64,000 bases of DNA from Streptomyces mobaraensis NBRC 13819 = DSM 40847 (GTDB lineage: Bacteria; Actinomycetota; Actinomycetes; Streptomycetales; Streptomycetaceae). The translations under genes were made by a program, and so were the position numbers. Each line of letters begins with the position of its first letter. The first letter of the stretch is position 1. The notes under the pieces are model-generated. The model saw only the letters and a program-made list of their open reading frames with translations. It had not been told where the DNA came from and searched no databases. Positions 1-8,913 of this stretch are shown here, in pieces. The stretch is taken from contig NZ_CP072827.1 in the NCBI RefSeq assembly GCF_017916255.1, forward strand, positions 1,736,001 through 1,800,000. The letters run 5' to 3'.

Positions 1-216
1 GCCGGGCCCCCGGGTCGACCCCTCGGCCACCACCTCGACCGGGCCCGCGGCCGACCCGTCCCCCGGTGCCCGGCGCGGGCCGCGGCCCGCGCCGCCGCAG
101 GAGCGTCCCCGCCGTCCGTACGGGAGCCCGCCGCCGCCTCCGCCGCCGCCACCGCCCGCACCCCGGGGGTGGCCGGGACCGGACGGCCGGCCGCCGCGCG
201 GGTAGCGGTGCGGTGA
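1..216 (+). other. possible 3' end of an upstream gene, otherwise leader of serB
   Basis: Frame 1 is open from the window edge to a TGA at 214-216 with mostly G/C third positions, but it is Ala/Pro/Arg-rich with no recognisable domain, and another forward frame is also open here. It may be the tail of a gene beginning outside the window or simply GC-rich non-coding DNA. Between 217 and 282 there is only the serB leader. Confidence 0.2.
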
Positions 217-282
217 ACAGTCGTCCCGCGGTCCGCCTCCCCCTGCGACCGCCTCACGGGCACCGGATACGGTAGAAGGACC

Positions 283-1515
283 ATGAGCGCACCGTTGCCC
301 CCGCCCGTCACCCCCGCCGCCGGTGACGACGTGCCCACCCTCCTCGTCAAGATCTTCGGGAAGGACCGGCCGGGCATCACCGCCGGTCTCTTCGACACGC
401 TCGCCGCCTACGCGGTCGACGTCGTCGACATCGAACAGGTCGTCACCCGAGGCCGGATCACCCTCTGCGCGCTGGTCACCGCGCCCGCCGGAGGTGCCGC
501 GGCCGAGGGCGGCCTGCGGTCGACCGTGCACAGCTGGGCCGAGTCCATGCACCTCCAGACGGAGATCATCTCGGGTCGCGGCGACAACAGGCCGCGTGGC
601 ACGGGCCGTTCCCACGTCACGGTGCTGGGACACCCGCTCACCGCCGAGTCCACGGCCGCCATCGCCGCCCGTATCACCGGCACCGGCGGCAATATCGACC
701 GTATCTTCCGTCTCGCCAAGTACCCCGTGACGGCCGTGGAGTTCGCGGTCTCCGGCGCCGAGACGGAGGCGTTGCGCACCGCGCTGGCGATAGAGGCGGC
801 GAAGCTCGGGGTGGACGTCGCCGTCGTGGCCGCCGGGTTGCAGCGGCGGGCGCAGCGCCTGGTGGTGATGGACGTCGACTCGACGCTGATCCAGGACGAG
901 GTCATCGAGCTGTTCGCGGCCCACGCGGGCTGTGAGGCCGAGGTGGCCGAGGTGACCGCGCGGGCGATGCGCGGCGAGCTGGACTTCGAACAGTCGTTGC
1001 ACGCGCGGGTGGCGCTCCTGGAGGGCCTGCCCGAGTCGGTGGTGGACAAGGTACGCGCGGAGGTGCGGCTGACGCCCGGCGCCCGGACCCTGATCCGCAC
1101 CCTGAAGCGGCTGGGGTTCCAGGTGGGCGTGGTGTCCGGGGGGTTCACCCAGGTCACCGACGACCTGCGGGAGCGGCTGGGGCTGGACTTCGCCTCGGCC
1201 AACACCCTGGAGATCGTGGACGGCAGGCTGACCGGCCGGGTCACCGGCGAGATCGTGGACCGGGCGGGCAAGGCGCGACTGCTGCGCCGGTTCGCCGCCG
1301 AGGCCGGAGTGCCGCTCTCCCAGACGGTCGCGATCGGTGACGGCGCCAACGACCTCGACATGCTCAACGCGGCCGGCCTGGGCGTCGCGTTCAACGCCAA
1401 GCCGGTGGTCCGGGAGGCGGCGCACACGGCGGTGAACGTGCCGTTCCTGGACACGGTGCTGTACCTGCTGGGCGTCACCCGTGAAGAGGTCGAGGCGGCG
1501 AACACGCACGAGTGA
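283..1515 (+). CDS. serB: phosphoserine phosphatase SerB
   Basis: This gene encodes a 410-residue cytoplasmic phosphoserine phosphatase, the last step of L-serine biosynthesis. Two ACT-type regulatory segments come first (about residues 18-95 and 110-185; the first contains FGKDRPGITAGLFD). The HAD phosphatase domain follows. Its nucleophile motif DVDSTLIQDE lies at about residue 197, the Ser motif is in VVSGGFTQV, and the C-terminal acidic motif is GDGANDLDML. The length fits the long actinobacterial SerB with tandem ACT domains. The ATG start sits just after a purine-rich GTAGAAGGACC. The gene is transcribed alone and converges with sixA. Regulation by serine binding to the ACT domains is known for this family but cannot be seen in the sequence. 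Confidence 0.95.
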   Translation: MSAPLPPPVTPAAGDDVPTLLVKIFGKDRPGITAGLFDTLAAYAVDVVDIEQVVTRGRITLCALVTAPAGGAAAEGGLRSTVHSWAESMHLQTEIISGRGDNRPRGTGRSHVTVLGHPLTAESTAAIAARITGTGGNIDRIFRLAKYPVTAVEFAVSGAETEALRTALAIEAAKLGVDVAVVAAGLQRRAQRLVVMDVDSTLIQDEVIELFAAHAGCEAEVAEVTARAMRGELDFEQSLHARVALLEGLPESVVDKVRAEVRLTPGARTLIRTLKRLGFQVGVVSGGFTQVTDDLRERLGLDFASANTLEIVDGRLTGRVTGEIVDRAGKARLLRRFAAEAGVPLSQTVAIGDGANDLDMLNAAGLGVAFNAKPVVREAAHTAVNVPFLDTVLYLLGVTREEVEAANTHE

Positions 1516-1591
1516 CGCCGGGACGGCGACGGGTGACGCGTCGGCTGACACGTCGGCGCCACCCGCCCGCTCGTCGGGGACCTCTTTCCGG

Positions 1592-1631
1592 CTCGTCAGG
1601 CGTGCGGCGCCCTCGTCAGGCGTGCGGCGCC
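1592..1631. repeat. 20-bp tandem duplication at the 3' end of sixA
   Basis: The 20-bp unit CTCGTCAGGCGTGCGGCGCC occurs twice without a gap (1592-1611 and 1612-1631). The second copy carries the stop and last codons of sixA; the first lies just downstream in the serB-sixA convergent gap. Confidence 0.85.
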
Positions 1632-2134
1632 CAGAAGGCGACCAGTCGGCCGACCCCGTGCTCGACGCTCTTCCACGAACCGGTGAAGCTGATCACCGCG
1701 ATGGCCGAAGTGGGGTACCCCGAGCGGTTCATCCGGGCCAGCAGGTCGCCGTCGGCCTCGCCCGACAGGGCGTCCGCCAGGGCGTGCATGCCCGGGTTGT
1801 GTCCCACCACGACGAGGTCGCCCACCTCGTCGGACACCTCGTTGAGCAGGGCGATCAGCTCGCCGAGGGATGCCTCGTAGAGCCGCTCCTCGTACACCGT
1901 CCGGGGGCGCTGGGGCAGCTCGGAGACGGCGAGCTTCCAGGTCTCGCGGGTGCGGGCCGCTGTCGAGCACAGGGCCAGGTCGGGGACGACACCCGAACCG
2001 GCGAGCCAGCGGCCCGCGGCGGGAGCGTCCTTGCGCCCGCGGTCGGCGAGCGGTCGCTCGTGGTCGTCGACGTCGGACCATTCGGCCTTGGCGTGGCGGA
2101 AGAGGACGATCCTGCGGGTCATGTCGGCGCTCAT
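1616..2134 (-). CDS. sixA: SixA-type histidine phosphatase
   Basis: This is a 172-residue histidine phosphatase superfamily protein (phosphoglycerate-mutase-like fold). The catalytic RHAK motif is at residues 13-16 (VLFRHAKAEW), where the first His would be phosphorylated. The second conserved His is in VVVGHNPGMHAL at about residue 115. The short, minimal domain matches the SixA branch, whose E. coli member removes phosphate from phosphohistidine proteins, so the substrate here is inferred only. The gene is on the same strand as, and 73 bp downstream of, a small secreted or membrane protein gene. A start 12 bp further in (ATG of MTRRIV) is also possible. The last codons are duplicated downstream. 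Confidence 0.85.
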   Translation of the reverse strand: MSADMTRRIVLFRHAKAEWSDVDDHERPLADRGRKDAPAAGRWLAGSGVVPDLALCSTAARTRETWKLAVSELPQRPRTVYEERLYEASLGELIALLNEVSDEVGDLVVVGHNPGMHALADALSGEADGDLLARMNRSGYPTSAIAVISFTGSWKSVEHGVGRLVAFWAPHA

Positions 2135-2207
2135 GCCGTCCAGCTTCGCATGAAACCAGCCGTGAGGCGCGGGGTGTTGGGAGGCTTGCCCTCCTCGGGG
2201 TAACGCT

Positions 2208-2438
2208 TCACGATATCCAGCCGTCCAGGGTGTGCCGGACGACGCGGACGACCTGCGCGACGGCGCTCTGCGACGCCGTCCCGTCGCCCTCCGCCGCCGG
2301 GGCCGCGGACGCCTCCGGAACGGGCAGGGCCAGCAGGGCGAAGAGCGCGGTGAAGGCCAGGGCGGGCAGGACCGCGGCCCACCACGGCAGGCGGGTCTGC
2401 GCGGCGCCTCGGGTGCGGGTGTGCCTGCCGGCGGGCAT
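2208..2438 (-). CDS. small secreted or membrane-anchored protein
   Basis: This 76-residue protein is not recognised. It has a basic N-terminus (about residues 3-17), then a hydrophobic helix (about 19-41, WWAAVLPALAFTALFALLAL), then an Ala-rich stretch ending in ASAAPAAEGDG that could be a signal-peptidase site. A short mature tail follows (AVAQVVRVVRHTLDGW). The start is well supported by GGAGGAG a few bases upstream of the ATG. It lies upstream of sixA on the same strand, and the nested palindromes at 2553-2593 lie in its promoter region. No function can be assigned. Confidence 0.6.
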   Translation of the reverse strand: MPAGRHTRTRGAAQTRLPWWAAVLPALAFTALFALLALPVPEASAAPAAEGDGTASQSAVAQVVRVVRHTLDGWIS

Positions 2439-2552
2439 GGTCTCCTCCGTGGATGTCTCGGCGCACCGCCGCGTCGCGGTGCACTACGAATCTACGGAGC
2501 GGGACCCCTGAGATCCCATCCGGGAAACCACCCACTCTTCCCGGAGGCAGAC

Positions 2553-2593
2553 CCCCTAGGGGACGGGGGTTAACCCCACCCTCCAGGGTGGGG
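2553..2593. promoter_or_regulatory. three adjacent palindromes upstream of the 2208-2438 gene
   Basis: CCCCTAGGGG (2553-2562), GGGGTTAACCCC (2566-2577) and the hairpin CCCCACCCT-CC-AGGGTGGGG (2574-2593) lie next to each other, and the last two share four bases. They sit downstream of the 38-residue protein gene and about 115 bp upstream of the next minus-strand start. They could be an operator array, a terminator, or both. Confidence 0.4.
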
Positions 2594-2679
2594 CGGAGGA
2601 GAGAAGAGCGCGTCGGCCGAGCCCGGCCGGCCGGCGGTCGGGCGCCGGCCGGGCCTTGGCCGAGCGGGTCGGGCGGCGA

Positions 2680-2796
2680 TCAGCCGGCGGCGATCGTCGC
2701 GATGATGCCGATGACGACGGTGATGCCGAGCATCGCGCCGAGGATGGCCAGGAGCGTCTTCTGGCCGTTCTGGGGGTTGGGTTCGAGGACGGGCAT
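2680..2796 (-). CDS. SGM_5486-family transporter-associated small membrane protein
   Basis: This 38-residue protein has an N-terminus of MPVLEPNPQNGQKTLLAI followed by one hydrophobic helix of about 22 residues rich in Ile, Val, Ala and Gly, ending AAG. It matches the tiny family found beside CynX/NimT-type transporters in Streptomyces (SGM_5486 family). The ATG at 2796 is the only sensible start. It lies just downstream of the MFS gene on the same strand, so it is probably co-transcribed and may assist or stabilise the transporter. That role is inferred from context. Confidence 0.8.
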   Translation of the reverse strand: MPVLEPNPQNGQKTLLAILGAMLGITVVIGIIATIAAG

Positions 2797-2904
2797 GGCA
2801 CCAGTGTCGCAGCCGCCGCGCCCGGCCGGGCACCGGGGTGGGGCGTGGCGCACCACCGCCCGGCCGGGGGCCGGCCGGGCCGGACGTACCGGGTCCGCGG
2901 CGGA

Positions 2905-4410
2905 TCAGCGGATCCGGAACTCGTCCTCGACGCTCCGGTTCCGGCCGGCCAGCACCCCGGCGACGGCCTGCGGGACCATCAGCGCGGCCAGCAGGGCGAT
3001 CGGCAGGCCCCAGCCGCCGGTCTGCTGGTAGAGCCGGCCCACCAGCAGCGGCCCGGGAATGGAGATCAGGTATCCGACGCTCTGGGCGAAGGCGGACAGC
3101 CGGACGACCCCGGCGCCGGTCCGCGCACGCATCCCGATCATCGTCAGGGCCAGCGGGAAGGAGCTGTTGGCGATGCCGAGCAGCACCGCCCAGGCCCAGG
3201 AGCCGCCCACCGGGGCGAGCCACAGCCCGGTGTACCCCGCCAGACCGCAGGCGACCAGCGCGACGACGAGGGGGCCCTGGTTCCGCAGCCGGGCCGCGAG
3301 GCGCGGCAGCAGGAAGGAGAACGGGACGCCCATCAGCATCGTCACCGCCGCCAGCAGTCCGGCGGTCGAGGCCGAGACGCCCGCGTCGCGGAAGATCTGG
3401 GGCATCCAGCCCATGGTGATGTACGCGCCGGTGGCCTGGAGGCCGAAGAAGACCGCCAGGGCCCAGGCGGTGGGGCTGCTGGTGATGCGCGGGGCGCGCG
3501 CGTCGTCGGCGTCGGCGCTTCGGGGGGCGTGCGCGCCGTGCGGGGCGGCGTTCGGGGTGGTCGCTTCGGCGCGTTCCGCACCCTTTGGCGCGGTCCCGGT
3601 GACCGGGCGCTCGGACGTGGTTCCGGTGGCCGCGCCCTCTGACGCGATCCCGCCGGACGGACGATCCGGCACGGTTCCAGCGACCGCCGCCTCCCGCGCG
3701 GCGCGTTCCGGCCGTTCGCCCGGACGGCGGGAGATGACCGCCCAGGGCAGCGCGGCGGCCAGGGCGAGCAGCGCCCACACGGCGAGGCCCGGCCGCCAGC
3801 CGCCGCCCATCGCGTCCGCCAGCGGCACCGTGCCGGCCGCGGTGATGGCCGCGCCGCCGGTGAGGGCCATGGAGTACAGGCCCGTCATCGGGCCGACGCG
3901 GTCCGGGAACCAGCGCTTCACCACGACCGGCATCAGCACGTTGCCCACCGCGATACCGGCCAGCGCCAGCGCGCTGAGCAGCAGGAACCCCGCGACGCCA
4001 CCCGCGAACGGGCGGAGCGCCAGCCCGGTGGCGACGGCCGCGAGACCGGCGCAGACGACGGCCGCCGGGCCCCAGCGGCGGGCCAGCCGGGGGGCGGCGG
4101 GGCCGAGGACCGCGAAGCAGAGGGAGGGGATGGAGGTGAGCAGTCCGGCGACGGTGCCGTTCATGCCGAGCCCGTCCCGCACCTCCTCCATGAGGGCGCC
4201 GAGGCTGGTGACGGCCGGCCGGAGGTTGAGGGCCGCCAGCACCAGGCCGAGGGCGAGGAACCGCCGCGGCCAGGGCGAAGCGGCCGCCCGCGCGGTCCCT
4301 GTCACGATGCGGTGGGGCGTCCCCTCGGAAAGGGGCTTCTCTTCGAGGAGGGGCGTCTCCTCGGAGGCCGTGGCCGTCGTGGGCTCCTTGCCTGCTGCTG
4401 AACCTGTCAT
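2905..4410 (-). CDS. CynX/NimT-family MFS transporter
   Basis: This is a 501-residue, roughly 12-helix major facilitator protein of the CynX/NimT (cyanate / 2-nitroimidazole) branch. The first helix region contains LGLVLAALNLRPAVTSLG, whose NLRPAVT motif is typical of the group. The two six-helix halves are joined by an unusually long hydrophilic loop of about 80 residues rich in Gly, Thr, Pro and Ala, longer than the usual family linker. The substrate is unknown. I chose the ATG at 4410; an in-frame ATG at 4422 is also possible. It is divergent from the FadR-type regulator at 4453 with only about 42 bp between starts, so it is the likely target of that regulator. Confidence 0.85.
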   Translation of the reverse strand: MTGSAAGKEPTTATASEETPLLEEKPLSEGTPHRIVTGTARAAASPWPRRFLALGLVLAALNLRPAVTSLGALMEEVRDGLGMNGTVAGLLTSIPSLCFAVLGPAAPRLARRWGPAAVVCAGLAAVATGLALRPFAGGVAGFLLLSALALAGIAVGNVLMPVVVKRWFPDRVGPMTGLYSMALTGGAAITAAGTVPLADAMGGGWRPGLAVWALLALAAALPWAVISRRPGERPERAAREAAVAGTVPDRPSGGIASEGAATGTTSERPVTGTAPKGAERAEATTPNAAPHGAHAPRSADADDARAPRITSSPTAWALAVFFGLQATGAYITMGWMPQIFRDAGVSASTAGLLAAVTMLMGVPFSFLLPRLAARLRNQGPLVVALVACGLAGYTGLWLAPVGGSWAWAVLLGIANSSFPLALTMIGMRARTGAGVVRLSAFAQSVGYLISIPGPLLVGRLYQQTGGWGLPIALLAALMVPQAVAGVLAGRNRSVEDEFRIR

Positions 4411-4452
4411 ACAGGCAATCATAGAATCATGGGATGAATTGAACGGAGGGCT
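4411..4452. promoter_or_regulatory. divergent promoter/operator between transporter and FadR-type regulator
   Basis: This short intergenic segment is strikingly A/T-rich for the window and contains the imperfect dyad CAATCAT...ATGAATTG around 4416-4442. FadR/GntR proteins bind short A/T-containing dyads, and divergent regulator-transporter pairs are usually controlled from such a site. The operator is inferred. Confidence 0.45.
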
Positions 4453-5142
4453 ATGCCACTGACCTCGCCCCACAAGGCCCCCTTGGTCGATCAGGTCATC
4501 ACACAACTGCGGACCCAGATCACGTCCGGTGAATGGCCGGTCGGCTCCCGCATCCCCACCGAGCCGGAACTCGTCGAACGGCTCGGCGTCGCCCGCAACA
4601 CCGTCCGGGAGGCGGTGCGCGCCCTCGCGCACAACGGGCTGCTCGCGATCCGGCAGGGCTCCGGCACCTACGTCGTCGCCACCAGCGAACTCGCCGGCGT
4701 GATGAGCCGGCGCTTCGCCCGGGCCGATCCGCGGCACGTCGCCGAGCTGCGCAGCGCCCTGGAGACGAAGGCCGCCGCGCTGGCCGCGGAGCGGCGGACC
4801 GACGCGGACCTGCGCCAACTCGAGCTCCTGCTGGAGCGCCGGGCGACCGCCTGGCGCTCGGGGGATCTGGAACGGTTCGTCGAGGCCGACGCCACGTTCC
4901 ACACCACCGTCGTCGCCGCCGCGCACAACGAGGTGCTGGCCGCCCTCTACGCCGATCTCGGTTTCGTCGTACGGGAGTTCCTGCGCGCGGACGTCGGTAC
5001 CGAGCCGCGGCCTCGGGCGCTGACCGATCACGGGCGGCTCGTCGAGGCGATCCGGGCCGGGGACGCGGTGGCCGCGGCGGCGGAGGCGAGCGAGCATCCG
5101 TACGTGTCGCGGGAGGAGCGTGGCGGTCAGCCCGGCGCGTGA
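4453..5142 (+). CDS. FadR-type GntR-family transcriptional regulator
   Basis: This is a 229-residue GntR regulator. The N-terminal winged helix (about residues 10-75) shows the family pattern GSRIPTEPELVERLGVARNT followed by VREAVRAL and a QGSGTYV wing. The C-terminal FCD all-alpha ligand domain (about 90-220) includes a His in the DATFHTTVVAAAHNEVLAAL region that could serve metal or ligand binding. The GGAGGG upstream of the ATG supports the start. It is divergent from the CynX/NimT transporter, which suggests ligand-responsive repression of transporter uptake or efflux. Its 3' end overlaps the convergent small secreted-protein gene by 16 bp. Confidence 0.88.
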   Translation: MPLTSPHKAPLVDQVITQLRTQITSGEWPVGSRIPTEPELVERLGVARNTVREAVRALAHNGLLAIRQGSGTYVVATSELAGVMSRRFARADPRHVAELRSALETKAAALAAERRTDADLRQLELLLERRATAWRSGDLERFVEADATFHTTVVAAAHNEVLAALYADLGFVVREFLRADVGTEPRPRALTDHGRLVEAIRAGDAVAAAAEASEHPYVSREERGGQPGA

Positions 5143-5447
5143 CTCACCCACGCCTCACGTATGCGCAGCCAGCAGCGCTGGGAGAGGGTGACGTGGCGGA
5201 GGGGGTCCACGGTCGCGGGGGCCGTGTCCATGGCCGGGTCCCACCAATGGGCGCAGCGGAGGTGCAGCTGGACGCGGTCGGGGGTGGCGTTGCCGTTGTA
5301 GCAGTCCGCTGTGGCGTGGGAGTTGCGGACGCGGGTGTGACACTCGGCTGGTGCGGGCGGGGTGGGGGCGGCGGACGCCGGCTCGGGGGTGGCCAGGGTC
5401 GTCGCCATCAGGAGTAGGGCTGCGGCTCTTGCCGCGGTGCGTATCAC
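5127..5447 (-). CDS. small secreted cysteine-containing protein
   Basis: This 106-residue protein is not recognised. It has a signal peptide: basic start VIRTAARA, hydrophobic core ALLLMATTLA, and cleavage near PASAAP. The mature part of about 80 residues has four Cys (ECHT, DCYN, RCAH, RCWL) and two Trp, so it is probably a disulfide-bonded extracellular protein. The GTG at 5447 is chosen because AGGAGG precedes it by seven bases. A longer start at 5465 would put the Shine-Dalgarno sequence inside the gene. It converges with, and overlaps, the FadR-type regulator gene. Confidence 0.65.
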   Translation of the reverse strand: MIRTAARAAALLLMATTLATPEPASAAPTPPAPAECHTRVRNSHATADCYNGNATPDRVQLHLRCAHWWDPAMDTAPATVDPLRHVTLSQRCWLRIREAWVSHAPG

Positions 5448-5584
5448 TGCCGTACCTCCTCCCACGTGGTGGTGCGGTTCTCTTCAGTGTGGGGGTGGAC
5501 GGCCTGGTTCTCGACTCGGGGCTGCGCCCCGGGGGGTGCCCCGGCCCCTCCCCCAGAGGGGGCACTCCCAACGGGCTGGCAAAA

Positions 5585-5618
5585 AGGGCCGCGGTCCGGT
5601 TTCCCGGACCGCGGCCCT
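5585..5618 (-). terminator. intrinsic terminator downstream of fabI
   Basis: A perfect 15-bp inverted repeat (AGGGCCGCGGTCCGG at 5585-5599, complement at 5604-5618) is followed on the minus strand by a run of five T (5581-5585). This is a true hairpin plus U-tract terminator for the fabG-fabI transcript. The adjoining segment 5510-5580 belongs to the dispersed intergenic repeat. Confidence 0.85.
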
Positions 5619-5645
5619 CTCCACGCGCGGAGCTACGCCGAAGCG

Positions 5646-6416
5646 TCAGGCACCCATCATGTGCACGCCGCCGTCGACGTGCACGATCTCGCCCGTCGTG
5701 CGCGGGAAGAAGTCCGACAGCATGCCGACGACGCCGCGGCCGGCCGGCTCCGGGTCGGCCAGGTCCCAGCCGATGGGGGCGCGGTGGTTCCAGACGTCCG
5801 CGAGCTCCTCGAAGCCCGGGATGGACTTGGCGGCCATCGACTTGATCGGGCCGGCCGAGACCAGGTTGCAGCGGATGCCCTTGGGGCCCAGGTCACGGGC
5901 GAGGTAGCGGTTGGTGCCCTCCAGGGCCGCCTTGGCCACGCCCATCCAGTCGTACTTCGGCCAGGCGATCTGCGCGTCGAAGGTGAGGCCGACGATGGAG
6001 GCGCCCTCGCGCATCAGCGGCAGCAGGGCCATGGCCAGCGACTTGTAGGAGTACGCCGAGACCTGGACGGCCGTGGAGACGTCCTCCCAGGTGGCCTCGA
6101 GGAAGTTGAAGGCGCCCTGGGGGCCGAAGGCGATGGAGTGCACGATGCCGTCGAGGGGCACGTCGTCGCCGATGTGCTCGCGCACCTTGGCGGCGAGGCC
6201 GTCGAGGTGCTCCTGGTTGGTGACGTCCAGCTCGATCACCGGCGCGGGCTTCGGGAGCCGCTTGGCGATGCGCTCGACCAGGGAGAGCCGGCCGAAGCCG
6301 GTCAGGATGACCTCGGCGCCCTCGTTCTGGGCCACCTTGGCGGCCTGGAAGGCGATCGACTGCTCGGTGAGGACACCCGTGACCAGGATGCGCTTGCCTG
6401 CGAGGATTCCACTCAT
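5646..6416 (-). CDS. fabI: enoyl-[acyl-carrier-protein] reductase (NADH) FabI/InhA
   Basis: This 256-residue SDR-fold protein reduces the trans-2-enoyl-ACP double bond, the last step of each fatty-acid elongation cycle. The N-terminal cofactor motif is the FabI form GKRILVTGVLTEQSIAFQ, in place of the classical glycine motif. The catalytic Tyr-x6-Lys pattern is in YDWMGVAKAALEGTNRYLA (Tyr about 155, Lys about 162). The protein ends DGGVHMMGA, as in InhA-like enzymes. It begins 5 bp after the fabG stop, so the two are co-transcribed as a fatty-acid-synthesis pair in the cytosol. This is the enzyme family targeted by isoniazid and triclosan. Confidence 0.95.
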   Translation of the reverse strand: MSGILAGKRILVTGVLTEQSIAFQAAKVAQNEGAEVILTGFGRLSLVERIAKRLPKPAPVIELDVTNQEHLDGLAAKVREHIGDDVPLDGIVHSIAFGPQGAFNFLEATWEDVSTAVQVSAYSYKSLAMALLPLMREGASIVGLTFDAQIAWPKYDWMGVAKAALEGTNRYLARDLGPKGIRCNLVSAGPIKSMAAKSIPGFEELADVWNHRAPIGWDLADPEPAGRGVVGMLSDFFPRTTGEIVHVDGGVHMMGA

Positions 6417-6421
6417 GGCGA

Positions 6422-7186
<765 letters not shown>

Positions 7187-7343
7187 CTACATGAACGTAT
7201 CGGTAGAGGTCGCCGGGGCGACAATCGGGCACTGACAGGCGGCGTGGCCGGTCGCTGTCGGATCTCTACAGAATCTCCCGGATCTCCCGCTGAAGGCCAC
7301 CGGGAGCTGGGCATGATGCTCGGCGACGACCCCGGGAGGTTCC

Positions 7344-8864
7344 GTGCCGCACGCCATCGACGCGTCATTCCTCGCACTGCCCCTGCGCCCGCTCGCCGAC
7401 GCCGCCCTCGCCCGCGCCCGCGCGCTGGGCGCCGACCACGCCGACTTCCGTCTGGAACGGGTGCGCAACGCCTCCTGGCGGCTGCGGGACGCCCGGCTCG
7501 CGGGGTCCGCGGACACCACGGACCTGGGGTACGCGGTGCGCGTGGTGCACGGCGGGGCCTGGGGTTTCGCCGCCGGGACGGAGCTGACGATGGACGCCGC
7601 CGCCCGGGTGGCCGGCCAGGCCGTGGCCATGGCCCGGCTGGCGGGGAAGGTGACCGCCGCGGCCGGTTCCGGCGACCGCGTGGAGCTGGCGGACGAGCCG
7701 GTGTACGCCGACCGGACCTGGGTGTCGCCGTACGAACGGGACCCCTTCGCCGTACCGGCCGCCGAGCGGACCGCCCTGCTGGCCGACTACAGCGCCCGGC
7801 TGCTGGCCGCCGACGGGGTCGCGCACGCCGACGCGTCGCTGGTGGCCATCCACGAGAACAAGTTCTACGCGGACACGGCGGGCACGGTCACCACCCAGCA
7901 GCGCGTCCGCGTGCACCCCCAGCTGACGGCGGTGGCCGTGGACCCGGCCGGCGGCGTGGAGACGATGCGCACCCTCGCCCCGCCGACCGCCCGCGGCTGG
8001 GAGTACCTGACGGGCACCGGCTGGGACTGGGACGCCGAGCTGGCCGAGCTGCCGGAGCTGCTGGCGGCGAAGGTCCGCGCGCCCAGCGTCAGGCCGGGCG
8101 CGTACGACCTGGTCATCGACCCGTCGAACCTCTGGCTGACCATCCACGAGTCGATCGGGCACGCCACCGAGCTGGACCGCGCGCTCGGCTACGAGGCGGC
8201 GTACGCGGGCACCTCGTTCGCCGCCCCGGACCGGCTGGGGACGCTGGTCTACGGCTCGCCGCTGATGAACGTCACCGGCGACCGGACGGCCGAGCACGGG
8301 CTGGCGAGCGTCGGCTACGACGACGAGGGGGTGGCCGCACAGGAGTGGGACATCGTCAGGGACGGGATCCTGGTCGGCTGGCAGCTCGACCGCCGGATCG
8401 CCCGGCTGCACGGCCTCGGCCGGTCCAACGGCTGCTCGTACGCGGACTCGCCGTCGCACATGCCGGTGCAGCGGATGGCCAACGTCTCGCTGCGGCCCGC
8501 GCCGGACGGCCCGTCGACCGAGGAGCTGATCGCGGGCGTGGACCGGGGGATCTACGTCGTCGGCAACCGGTCCTGGTCGATCGACCAGCAGCGGTACAAC
8601 TTCCAGTTCACCGGCCAGCGCTTCTACCGGATCGAGCGTGGGCGGCTCGCGGGGCAGCTGCGGGACGTGGCGTACCAGGCGACCACCACCGACTTCTGGG
8701 GCTCGATGACCGCGGTGGGCGGCCCGGAGACCTACGTCCTGGGCGGGGCGTTCAACTGCGGCAAGGCCCAGCCGGGGCAGATCGCGGCGGTGTCGCACGG
8801 CTGCCCGTCGGCGCTGTTCCGCGGGGTGAACGTGCTCAATACCGTGCGGGAGGCGGGCCGGTGA
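7344..8864 (+). CDS. tldD: metalloprotease TldD
   Basis: This 506-residue TldD-family subunit carries the zinc-binding HExxxH motif in TIHESIGHATELD at about residue 268, and the usual C-terminal glycine-rich region ending FRGVNVLNTVREAGR. TldD and TldE form a heterodimeric protease that degrades unfolded peptides and trims modified leader peptides such as microcin B17. Here it is immediately followed by tldE (49 bp), so the complete heterodimer is encoded. Its biological substrate in this organism is unknown. Confidence 0.9.
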   Translation: MPHAIDASFLALPLRPLADAALARARALGADHADFRLERVRNASWRLRDARLAGSADTTDLGYAVRVVHGGAWGFAAGTELTMDAAARVAGQAVAMARLAGKVTAAAGSGDRVELADEPVYADRTWVSPYERDPFAVPAAERTALLADYSARLLAADGVAHADASLVAIHENKFYADTAGTVTTQQRVRVHPQLTAVAVDPAGGVETMRTLAPPTARGWEYLTGTGWDWDAELAELPELLAAKVRAPSVRPGAYDLVIDPSNLWLTIHESIGHATELDRALGYEAAYAGTSFAAPDRLGTLVYGSPLMNVTGDRTAEHGLASVGYDDEGVAAQEWDIVRDGILVGWQLDRRIARLHGLGRSNGCSYADSPSHMPVQRMANVSLRPAPDGPSTEELIAGVDRGIYVVGNRSWSIDQQRYNFQFTGQRFYRIERGRLAGQLRDVAYQATTTDFWGSMTAVGGPETYVLGGAFNCGKAQPGQIAAVSHGCPSALFRGVNVLNTVREAGR

Positions 8865-8913
8865 GGCGCGGCGGGGCACGGTACGGGATGAGGACGACGA
8901 GGGGAGCCCGCTC

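Noticed and set aside
408..1562. Antisense open frame over serB
   Set aside because: serB has intact catalytic motifs; the antisense frame is an artefact of GC-biased third positions.
2905..5151. Transporter frame extended to 748 residues
   Set aside because: The extension runs antisense through the FadR-type regulator gene. The natural membrane start is at 4410 or 4422.
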